The notes under the pieces: model-generated
Databases searched by the model: none
Told to the model about the DNA's origin: nothing
Seen by the model: only the letters and a program-made list of their open reading frames with translations
Position numbers and translations under genes: made by a program
From: Fidelibacterota bacterium UBA7303
Lineage (GTDB): Bacteria > Fidelibacterota > Marinisomatia > Marinisomatales > UBA1611
Length of the DNA stretch: 9,560 nt
Direction: 5' to 3'
Assembly (NCBI GenBank): GCA_002471805.1
Contig: DKQR01000122.1
Location: forward strand, 1-9,560
Part shown: positions 1 to 6,211 of the stretch, piece after piece
How positions within the stretch are numbered: position 1 is the first letter of the stretch
How the letters are laid out: each line of letters opens with the position of its first letter

Positions 1-270
1 CTTTTCAATTAAAGGTTGATCACAAAGTGTTAAAAGATGATCTGCATCCAGAACGGGAATCTCTGTTTCAAACTCATAGCGGCTCATACCGCTTTTACTG
101 CCCATTCCTTTGATTGTGAGAACTCCCTTTTTTGATTCATCTTTTTCAACAGTGCGGATACGTACAGCCCGTTCTTTTTCCGGCTGAAGATAGCCTTGTC
201 GCATAGTGGTCCCGCTCATGTCTTCGGGTAATGATTTGATTAAAAACTTTCTTTCAATTTCGTTTGCCAT
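1..270 (-). CDS. CYTH domain protein (triphosphate tunnel metalloenzyme), C-terminus beyond window
   Basis: I read this frame directly by reverse-complementing 1-270: it starts with ATG at 268-270 and is open to the window edge, giving 90 residues. The start carries the CYTH signature E-I-E-R-K (residues 4-8, the ExExK motif). It is followed by QGYL (25-28), R-I-R (37-39), T-I-K (52-54) and R-Y-E-F-E-T-E-I-P (64-72), the alternating charged strands that line the triphosphate tunnel. CYTH enzymes hydrolyse inorganic triphosphate or nucleoside/thiamine triphosphates with a divalent metal, or act as class IV adenylate cyclases; the substrate cannot be told from the N-terminal half. The protein is presumably cytosolic, as no signal peptide is seen. 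It starts 9 nt after the stop of the 213-residue gene, so the two are probably co-transcribed. No strong Shine-Dalgarno precedes it, which suggests translational coupling. Family assignment is firm; exact activity is unknown. Confidence 0.88.
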   Translation of the reverse strand, partial: MANEIERKFLIKSLPEDMSGTTMRQGYLQPEKERAVRIRTVEKDESKKGVLTIKGMGSKSGMSRYEFETEIPVLDADHLLTLCDQPLIEK

Positions 271-279
271 ATTAAAGCT

Positions 280-921
280 TCAATTCGCTAAGGGTTTATC
301 GATCCAGCCAAGAACTCTTTTAATTGCCTGTAGGTAATTAATGTTTTCTACGCCATCAAGCCCTACGTCCGACATTGTTTTTTTAATATCATCTAACTCA
401 GTGGATTCAGAATTAATTGTCATCACTTTCGCCCCATTAATCAGAATATTACCCACTTCGCAAATGGTATCATTTACCATATATCCAAACCGTTCTTTTA
501 TAACGCTCACTGCCTGCAGGTCGGAATGATTTTTAACCATGACGAGGAATTCATCCGCGGTATAATTTTTTTTGTCAAAATCTGGCATATTTACCTGGAA
601 TGCGGGGAAAATATCACTTTTCAGAAAATCCACAGTGACGGGAAATTCTGTTTTGGTCAGGGGGTTCCATTGTTCCAGCCCGTCTACAGTCTGGACATAA
701 GTCTTAATGTCCATTTTTCCTTCGCGAATCTTAGTGTTGTTAATATCATTGGTGCGGGACATGATATAGATTTCCGGGGAATGGCGAACCCATAATTTTT
801 CTGGAATAGGAACGGATAATCGGGCCATTCGTTCTGCTTGTTTGTTGAAATCCTGTCCAAAGGATCGGAACTCGAACCGGGGCTTTGATATTTCACCAAC
901 CTGTAGTTTTTCTTTGCTCAT
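280..921 (-). CDS. Uncharacterised 213-residue protein, possibly a divergent CYTH-like relative
   Basis: The ORF starts with ATG at 919-921 behind a clear AAAGGAG, so the start is well supported. I do not recognise a named family. It has no signal peptide or membrane helix and is likely cytosolic. Several segments recall the strand pattern of CYTH/triphosphate tunnel proteins: F-E-F-R (16-19), K-I-R (64-66) followed by D-I-K (71-73), then G-L-E-Q-W-N-P (81-87) and F-P-V (93-95). Later come C-E-V (154-156) and a C-terminal N-Y-L-Q-A-I-K-R (195-202). The canonical ExExK at the N-terminus is absent, so this relationship is inference only. The next gene, 9 nt downstream, is a true CYTH protein, so the pair may be functionally linked, for example in nucleotide or polyphosphate metabolism. 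A 97-nt AT-rich gap separates it from the genes before it. It is certainly a gene; its function is unknown. Confidence 0.8.
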   Translation of the reverse strand: MSKEKLQVGEISKPRFEFRSFGQDFNKQAERMARLSVPIPEKLWVRHSPEIYIMSRTNDINNTKIREGKMDIKTYVQTVDGLEQWNPLTKTEFPVTVDFLKSDIFPAFQVNMPDFDKKNYTADEFLVMVKNHSDLQAVSVIKERFGYMVNDTICEVGNILINGAKVMTINSESTELDDIKKTMSDVGLDGVENINYLQAIKRVLGWIDKPLAN

Positions 922-925
922 TTTT

Positions 926-932
926 CTCCTTT
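926..932 (-). promoter_or_regulatory. Strong Shine-Dalgarno (AAAGGAG) of the 213-residue gene
   Basis: On the minus strand AAAGGAG lies 4 nt before the ATG at 921. It is the best ribosome-binding match in the window. Most purine genes here have weak sites or start inside or next to the previous gene. The strong site suggests this gene initiates translation independently. Confidence 0.7.
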
Positions 933-1018
933 GTAAATAGAAGGTAATAATTAATAATATGAACTAAACTAAAATTACATATTTTCGATGAACGTACATA
1001 TAATACCGTTTATTATAA
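933..1018 (-). other. AT-rich intergenic gap, possible transcription-unit boundary
   Basis: This stretch lies between the small membrane ORF and the 213-residue gene and is very AT-rich; I count about 19% G+C over 941-1018. It has several TATAAT-like hexamers on the minus strand, but I could not pair any with a convincing -35 box at normal spacing, so I do not call a promoter. No GC-rich hairpin with a T-run is present, so no intrinsic terminator is called either. A promoter for the two downstream genes is plausible. Confidence 0.35.
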
Positions 1019-1189
1019 TTAATCTATTTTACGAGGTAACAATATGTATAAAACCGCACCGCAGACAACCGCCAGGAAGCCTTTACCCCATCCCATATTT
1101 ACAGGAAGCAGGCCTCCTTCCTGAATCCATGAAAGTACCGCAAACATTATCCCAAAAGAGGAAAGCAACAGCCAAATAGTTTTTTTCAT
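1019..1189 (-). CDS. Small hypothetical two-helix membrane protein (56 residues)
   Basis: The ORF runs from ATG at 1187-1189 and starts 13 nt after the purH stop. The frame is open further upstream, but only inside the purH coding end, so the internal start (M-K-K-T-I-W) is chosen. The product has a short basic N-terminus, a hydrophobic helix at about residues 4-22, a loop with two glycines and a proline (about 23-36), a second hydrophobic helix at about 37-52, and a basic tail P-R-K-I-D. This looks like a small inner-membrane hairpin protein. The ribosome-binding site is weak. I do not recognise a family and assign no function. Its position directly behind purH suggests it is transcribed with the purine operon. 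Two well-formed helices with charged ends argue for a real gene, but at this length chance cannot be excluded. Confidence 0.55.
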   Translation of the reverse strand: MKKTIWLLLSSFGIMFAVLSWIQEGGLLPVNMGWGKGFLAVVCGAVLYILLPRKID

Positions 1190-1202
1190 TATTTTATTCT
1201 CA

Positions 1203-2756
1203 TTAATGTTTAAAACACCTTGTTCCAGTAAATACCATAGCGATGCCATACTCGTTGCAAGCATCAATCACTTCCTGGTCCCGGATGGATCCGCCGGGCT
1301 GAATGACCATTGTAATACCAGTATCCTTGATGGCGTCAATGCTGTCCCGGAAAGGGAAGAAAGCATCGGAGGCTAATACGGCGCCTTTCACATTTTCTCT
1401 GCCTTTTCGCAAGGCCATGTGTACCGCATCCACGCGGCTGACTTGACCGGCACCGAGCCCCACGGTTGTATTCTTTTTCGCAATTAGGATACCGTTGGAT
1501 TTAGCATGGCGGAGTACTTTCCATGTAAAAAGGGCAGTTTGAATCTCCTCAGCCGTGGGCTGTTTTACCGTGACCACGGAGAGATCATCTTTCAATAATA
1601 TTTTGGTATCTACATCCTGGACAAGAAGACCGCCGTCTACATTTCGTACTTCGATCTTGGATTTTCGTCGACCGAATTCACCGATCTCAAGGATGCGAAG
1701 ATTCTTTTTCTTTTTAAAGATCTCCAGCGCTTCCGGTTCAAAGTGTGGCGCCAGAACGATCTCAACAAAAACGGACGTGATAGCTTCTGCCACAGCGCCG
1801 GAACAGGTCCGGTTAAATGCAATGATCCCACCAAAAGCTGACAAGGAATCCGCATTAAAGGCCCGATTGTACACATCCAGTAGGTCATTACCCACAGAGA
1901 CCCCACAGGGATTAGCATGTTTCACCACCACACAGGCGGGCTCCTCAAATTCTCTTACACAGGCCAGAGCTCCATCTGCATCCATAATATTATTATAAGA
2001 CAGTCGTTTTCCTTGATGGATTTTGGCATTGAGAATGTTGGGCTCACTGTTTCCGGGGATCTTATAGGAAGCAGCGGCCTGATGTGGGTTCTCTCCGTAG
2101 CGCATTTTTGAATGCTTATTGAAGGTGATGGAAAAGTCGTCTGATAAATTCTCATCCTTCAAATAATTGTGGATGATGGTGTCGTATTGTGCTGTATGAC
2201 CAAAGGCTTTGGATGAAAGGCGTTTTCGGGTCTCGAATGAAATTTCACCGGCCCGAAGTTCATTAACGATGGTTGAATAGTCCGCCAGATCCACGGCAAC
2301 ACAAACCCAGCCCACATTTTTGGCTGCAGAACGGATCATAGTGGGGCCGCCGATATCTACATTTTCTAATGCCAAGGCCAGATCGCAATCTTCCCGGGAA
2401 ATAGTGTCTGAAAATGGATACAGATTACAGACCACCAGATCAATCCATTGAATATTATTGGATGCAGCATCTTCGTCATGTTTATCCCGTAATCCCAAGA
2501 TGCCTCCCTCAACCAATGGATTGATGGTCTTCACACGGCCATCCATGATCTCGGGGAATTGGGTATAGTCGCTTACATCGGTGACAGGAATATTAGCACC
2601 ATGGAGTGCTTTGGCTGTTCCACCGGTGGAAAGAATTTCGATGCCAAAATCATTCAACGATTTGGCCAATTCCACTGCGCCTGTTTTATCAAAAACAGAT
2701 ATAAGTGCGCGTTTTACTTTAATGGGCCTTCGATTTAAGGTTGGATTATTTAACAT
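1203..2756 (-). CDS. purH: Bifunctional AICAR formyltransferase / IMP cyclohydrolase PurH
   Basis: PurH catalyses the last two steps of IMP synthesis: formyl transfer from 10-formyl-tetrahydrofolate to AICAR, then ring closure of FAICAR to IMP, in the cytosol. At 517 residues the length is normal for the family. The N-terminal cyclohydrolase domain shows S-T-G-G-T (43-47), D-G-R-V-K-T (72-77), N-L-Y-P-F (111-115), D-I-G-G (134-137) and A-A-K-N (144-147). The transformylase domain shows R-Y-G-E-N-P-H-Q (219-226), K-H-A-N-P-C-G (279-285), A-F-G-G (307-310), S-D-A-F-F-P-F-R-D (463-471) and I-Q-P-G-G-S-I-R-D (485-493), and ends in the typical F-T-G-x-R-x-F-K-H. One oddity is the stretch after K-T (76-85), which reads I-N-P-L-V-E-G-G where most relatives have L-H-P-x-x-H-G-G; I checked the codons (AAT and GAG). 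The ATG start fits the family N-terminus. A hairpin element separates it from purN. Confidence 0.97.
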   Translation of the reverse strand: MLNNPTLNRRPIKVKRALISVFDKTGAVELAKSLNDFGIEILSTGGTAKALHGANIPVTDVSDYTQFPEIMDGRVKTINPLVEGGILGLRDKHDEDAASNNIQWIDLVVCNLYPFSDTISREDCDLALALENVDIGGPTMIRSAAKNVGWVCVAVDLADYSTIVNELRAGEISFETRKRLSSKAFGHTAQYDTIIHNYLKDENLSDDFSITFNKHSKMRYGENPHQAAASYKIPGNSEPNILNAKIHQGKRLSYNNIMDADGALACVREFEEPACVVVKHANPCGVSVGNDLLDVYNRAFNADSLSAFGGIIAFNRTCSGAVAEAITSVFVEIVLAPHFEPEALEIFKKKKNLRILEIGEFGRRKSKIEVRNVDGGLLVQDVDTKILLKDDLSVVTVKQPTAEEIQTALFTWKVLRHAKSNGILIAKKNTTVGLGAGQVSRVDAVHMALRKGRENVKGAVLASDAFFPFRDSIDAIKDTGITMVIQPGGSIRDQEVIDACNEYGIAMVFTGTRCFKH

Positions 2757-2774
2757 TCTTATTTTTTAAGTGCA

Positions 2775-2822
2775 AAGAACACATAAAGCACCAGGAAATT
2801 ACTCCGTGCTCTACGTGTCCTT
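2775..2822 (-). repeat. Palindromic hairpin element between purN and purH
   Basis: Two 17-nt arms, 2775-2791 and 2806-2822, are inverted copies with 14 of 17 positions matching, around a 14-nt loop. All three mismatches become G-U wobbles in the transcript of the minus strand, so the mRNA-sense hairpin is paired over all 17 positions. The outer arm contains the purN stop (2811-2813) and its last codons. The element ends 18 nt before the purH ATG. No U-run follows, so it does not look like an intrinsic terminator. It resembles in layout the element at 7957-8019. Confidence 0.7.
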
Positions 2823-3389
2823 GAGTTGGGTTAATTTAATTGCTTCGATAAAAGCTTCACCTTCTAATGTTTGTACTTTTGTTTTTAGGGAGTCAACGGT
2901 GTCATCTGGATCAACATTACACTTCTTTTGGATCAGGATCGGCCCGGCGTCCACTACATCGTTTACGAAATGAATCGTGCAGCCTGTTTCCGTATCTTTA
3001 TTTTTTAAAACTTCTTCATGAACGTTGATATCCATACCGCCGGCGTATTTGGGCAGGAGGGAAGGGTGAACGTTTAAAATCCTATCCTGCCATACCCGGC
3101 AAAATTCAGGTGAAAGGATGCGCATGAAACCAATCAATAAAACCAGATCAACACCATGTTCTTTTAGCACCGCTGTTATTTCGCCATCAAATTCTTCCCT
3201 TTTTTTACCTTTGCGGGAAATAAAAAAAGCAGGCACATTATTTATCTCCGCCCGCTCCAGAATGTAAGCACCGGTCCGATTGGAAATAACCACGGCCACA
3301 GCGGCGTCTAATTCTCCTGCAGAGACAGCATCTAAAATGGCTTGCAGATCGGTCCCATTCGTGGATCCCAGCACACCCAATCTTATCAT
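2811..3389 (-). CDS. purN: Phosphoribosylglycinamide formyltransferase PurN
   Basis: PurN transfers a formyl group from 10-formyl-tetrahydrofolate to GAR to give FGAR, the third step of the pathway. The protein is 192 residues, a normal length. The N-terminal phosphate-binding loop reads G-S-T-N-G-T-D-L-Q-A-I (8-18), and S-N-R (36-38) follows the second strand. The catalytic triad known from the E. coli enzyme (N106, H108, D144) is present as N106, H108 (in N-V-H-P-S-L-L-P) and D147 (in V-V-D-A-G-P). The 3-residue shift comes from a slightly longer loop, K-Y-A-G-G-M-D-I-N-V-H-E (114-125). G-F-M-R-I-L-S-P (87-94) is also typical. The start overlaps the purD stop as ATGA, so translation is likely coupled. 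The stop codon and last few residues lie in the arm of a palindromic element. No formate-dependent PurT is seen in the window. Confidence 0.97.
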   Translation of the reverse strand: MIRLGVLGSTNGTDLQAILDAVSAGELDAAVAVVISNRTGAYILERAEINNVPAFFISRKGKKREEFDGEITAVLKEHGVDLVLLIGFMRILSPEFCRVWQDRILNVHPSLLPKYAGGMDINVHEEVLKNKDTETGCTIHFVNDVVDAGPILIQKKCNVDPDDTVDSLKTKVQTLEGEAFIEAIKLTQLKDT

Positions 3390-4693
3390 CGAAGAGAGTC
3401 CATATGTTCAACCCGCTTGTTTACAAGTTGCATGGAGCCAATATCGGTACGATGAAAAAGCGGACCTTCTACCGATGAAATCTCATTTTCAGCAATTTTT
3501 TCTGCTTCGGAAATAGTGTTGGCTATGCCTACGACAGCAACGGTTCGGCTGCCGGCTTCTACCAAATGCCCATTTTGAATATCCACAGATGCATAGAATA
3601 GATCATCGGTGTTTACAACATTAGATACATCAATGGGTTTGCCCTTGACTGGTTTGTCGGGGTATCCTTCCGGAACGGCGTATTTACAAACAGTGGCCTT
3701 GTTCTGGAATTGCACATCAACATTGTTTAATGTGCCATCGGCAATACTGTTGCATATTTCAATAAAATCGGCATCAAGCAGCGGCAGAACATTCATGGCT
3801 TCCGGATCGCCGAAACGGGCATTGTATTCAATAAGTTTAACTCCATCTGCGGTGGCCATGAATCCTCCATAGAGCACGCCTTTGTAGCCTTCGCCGAATT
3901 TATTCTTCAAGGCCTTGGCTGTAGCCATATTGATGGCTTGGGCTTCAGCAATATCTTCATGGGTTAAAAAAGGCAAAGAATGATCCGCATTCGAATACGT
4001 CCCCATGCCGCCGGTGTTCGGACCTGTATCACCTTCATAGGCCCGCTTATGATCTTGAACTGCAGGCATATGTTTTAGAGTCTCTCCATCGCAGAAACTC
4101 ATAAGGGAAAATTCTTGACCGATGAATTTCTCTTCAATTACAAACTCTCCGTCTTTATCTACCAATTCCTGACAATATGCCAAGGCTTCATTGTGAGAAT
4201 GGATATGTTCTCCAGATACCCTTACGCCTTTTCCTCCAGCCAATCCATCATATTTCACCACATAGTTTTCACCCAATACATTTAAGAATTCTAGAACACC
4301 GCTCATAGAATTAAAAGTTTTGTATTTGGGGCCACCAGGAATATTGTATTCTTCTAATAAATTTCTGGTGAAGGTTTTGGAAGTCTCGATTTGGGCCAGA
4401 TTCTTTTTAGGGCCGACAACTTTAATGCCCGCATCCCATAAAGTATCGGCAACTCCTGTGGCTAACGGATTTTCCGGCCCCACGATTGCCAAAGATGCAC
4501 CCACTTCGTTGGCATGGTTCACTACAAATTCAGAATCGTTTATATTGCCAACTGTAAGTTCATGACATAGCTCTGCAATACCCGGGTTCATATTGGATGC
4601 CAGACAGTAGATTTCCTTTTCATGGAGCGAACGGTCCAGGGCTCTGGCAATGGCATGTTCTCTAGCTCCAGAGCCAATAAGTAATATTTTCAT
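3386..4693 (-). CDS. purD: Phosphoribosylamine-glycine ligase PurD (GAR synthetase)
   Basis: PurD joins glycine to phosphoribosylamine using ATP, giving GAR, the second step of the pathway. At 435 residues it is a typical monofunctional enzyme of the ATP-grasp superfamily. The N-terminal domain starts with M-K-I-L-L-I-G-S-G-A-R-E-H-A (1-14) and has G-P-E-N-P-L (72-77). The ATP-grasp part shows V-V-K-Y-D-G-L-A-G-G-K-G-V (145-157), D-H-K-R-A-Y-E-G-D-T-G-P-N-T-G-G-M-G (214-231) and the metal-binding E-Y-N-A-R-F-G-D-P-E (289-298). The C-terminal domain has P-E-G-Y-P (341-345). The ATG start coincides exactly with the family N-terminus. It lies 42 nt after the purF stop with only a weak ribosome-binding site, and its end overlaps purN by 4 nt. 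Its product is the substrate of PurN next door, and PurF supplies its own unstable substrate. Confidence 0.97.
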   Translation of the reverse strand: MKILLIGSGAREHAIARALDRSLHEKEIYCLASNMNPGIAELCHELTVGNINDSEFVVNHANEVGASLAIVGPENPLATGVADTLWDAGIKVVGPKKNLAQIETSKTFTRNLLEEYNIPGGPKYKTFNSMSGVLEFLNVLGENYVVKYDGLAGGKGVRVSGEHIHSHNEALAYCQELVDKDGEFVIEEKFIGQEFSLMSFCDGETLKHMPAVQDHKRAYEGDTGPNTGGMGTYSNADHSLPFLTHEDIAEAQAINMATAKALKNKFGEGYKGVLYGGFMATADGVKLIEYNARFGDPEAMNVLPLLDADFIEICNSIADGTLNNVDVQFQNKATVCKYAVPEGYPDKPVKGKPIDVSNVVNTDDLFYASVDIQNGHLVEAGSRTVAVVGIANTISEAEKIAENEISSVEGPLFHRTDIGSMQLVNKRVEHMDSLR

Positions 4694-4735
4694 ATTTTTT
4701 TCAGCAGAATCGTAAAGACATCTGTGGTAAAGCGC

Positions 4736-6211
4736 TTAATTCCCATTCCTGTCATTTTCGCGCATGGTTTCCATTTCGTCCATTTTTGCATCGTCCACAT
4801 CATTGCCAACATATTGTCCATCGAGGCAGGCCATACAAGGACGGTCAATGTGATGATCGCCTTTTCGTGTAACAGCTTCGACAAGACTGTCTATCTCTTG
4901 ATACAGCAAGGTATCTACTTCTAAATATTTTTCTATTTCTTTCTCAGATTTATTTCCAGCAATGAGTTCGTCTCGGGTAGGCATATCAACCCCATAAAAA
5001 CAGGGCGATTTTACTGGCGGGCAGGCCACAGCAAAGTATACTTCCCGGGCTCCAAAATCCCGGAGCATACGCACAATTTCCCGACTTGTATTTCCTCGCA
5101 CTATACTATCGTCCATGATCAAAACTTTCTTATCCCGGATCTCTAATTCTTGAGGTACAAGTTTATATTTTACAGATTTTTTACGCTCCACCTGGCCCGG
5201 CATAATAAAAGTTCGCCCGATAAATGTATTTTTATATAACCCCTCGGAATATCGAACACCCAGTTCATGGGCAAAAGAAAGAGCAGCGGTGTTTGCCGTA
5301 CTGGGCGCCGGAATAACGATATCCGGGTTTTTCTCCGGGTGTTTTTCTTTCCATGCTTGCGCCAGATTTTGTCCCATTCGCAGACGAGCACGGTAAACAC
5401 TAACATCATTGAGTGTGGCATCGGGACGCGCAAAATAAACATATTCAAAAATGCAAGGATTGAATTCTTTTTGAACCAGTCTCTTGTTGAATACCTGTCC
5501 TTTATTATTCACATATATAAGTTCGCCCGGGAGAACGGTTCCTTTTGGTTCGTAGCCCAGGGAATAAAACATGGAATTTTCTGATGCAAAAATGAAATCC
5601 TTCCCGCCGTTTCCGTTGGACCGTTCGCCCTTTACCAGCGGGCGAATACCGTTGGGGTCACGGAAAATAACAAGACCTTTCCCGATAATCATTGCTGTAA
5701 CCGAGTAAGCCCCTTTCACTTTATTGAAAATTGTACTGACAGCGCCACAAAGCAACTCAAAAAATTCTTCACTTGATGCTGGCGGTTTATCTTCATGCAA
5801 TTGATCTGCAAAAAGATGAAGCAAAACTTCTGTATCGCTGTTGGTGTTCAAGTATCGTGAATCCTGTTTTGTGATTTCTTCTGCCAGTTCCCGGTAGTTA
5901 GTAAGATTTCCATTATGAGCCAAAGCAATGCCATAGGGTACAGATGTCCAAAACGGTTGTACTTCTCCGTGACTAAAGCCCCCATGGGTTGGATAACGAT
6001 TATGTGAAATTCCAATATTCCCCGTAAGCAGATTCATGTTTTCTTCATTGAATATTTCTTTAGCAAGCCCCATTCCTTTTTCCTTGTGCATACGGTCATC
6101 GTAGGTCATGATGCCGGCGGCATCTTGACCGCGGTGCTGCAGGTGAATAATGCAGTCATAGAGTTCGGCCGCTACAGATTTATGGGAATAGATGCCGGCG
6201 ATGCCGCACAT
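4736..6211 (-). CDS. purF: Amidophosphoribosyltransferase PurF, probably with an Fe-S cluster
   Basis: PurF makes phosphoribosylamine from PRPP and glutamine, the committed and feedback-controlled first step. The protein has 491 residues. The Ntn glutaminase domain begins M-C-G-I-A-G-I, so Cys2 becomes the nucleophile after Met removal and there is no propeptide. R72, N100-G101 and D126 match the glutamine site. The phosphoribosyltransferase PRPP loop is V-L-I-M-D-D-S-I-V-R-G-N-T-S (363-376), and G-R-T-F-I-M-P-G-Q (332-340) is typical. Four cysteines, C253, C404 and the pair C459/C462 (C-M-A-C), sit where the Bacillus subtilis enzyme binds its [4Fe-4S] cluster; the E. coli enzyme lacks two of them. 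Cluster binding is inference from this match. The ATG shares one base with the purB stop (TGATG), so the genes are translationally coupled. Confidence 0.97.
   Translation of the reverse strand: MCGIAGIYSHKSVAAELYDCIIHLQHRGQDAAGIMTYDDRMHKEKGMGLAKEIFNEENMNLLTGNIGISHNRYPTHGGFSHGEVQPFWTSVPYGIALAHNGNLTNYRELAEEITKQDSRYLNTNSDTEVLLHLFADQLHEDKPPASSEEFFELLCGAVSTIFNKVKGAYSVTAMIIGKGLVIFRDPNGIRPLVKGERSNGNGGKDFIFASENSMFYSLGYEPKGTVLPGELIYVNNKGQVFNKRLVQKEFNPCIFEYVYFARPDATLNDVSVYRARLRMGQNLAQAWKEKHPEKNPDIVIPAPSTANTAALSFAHELGVRYSEGLYKNTFIGRTFIMPGQVERKKSVKYKLVPQELEIRDKKVLIMDDSIVRGNTSREIVRMLRDFGAREVYFAVACPPVKSPCFYGVDMPTRDELIAGNKSEKEIEKYLEVDTLLYQEIDSLVEAVTRKGDHHIDRPCMACLDGQYVGNDVDDAKMDEMETMRENDRNGN

Noticed and set aside
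1019..1267. A longer, 82-residue version of the small membrane ORF starting inside purH
   Set aside because: The extra N-terminal residues overlap well-conserved purH coding sequence and look unlike a protein start; the internal ATG at 1189 gives a clean membrane-protein N-terminus.
1555..1998. A 147-residue open frame on the plus strand
   Set aside because: It is antisense to the conserved transformylase domain of purH and is explained by that gene's codon use.
4730..4737. Palindrome AAGCGCTT at the purF end as an operator
   Set aside because: Eight bases is too short to stand out from chance, and no second copy was noticed near another gene start.
4690..4884. A 64-residue minus-strand frame covering the purF-purD junction
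   Set aside because: It overlaps the conserved C-M-A-C region of purF in another frame; its methionine- and tryptophan-rich sequence looks like a frame shadow, and no ribosome-binding site is visible.
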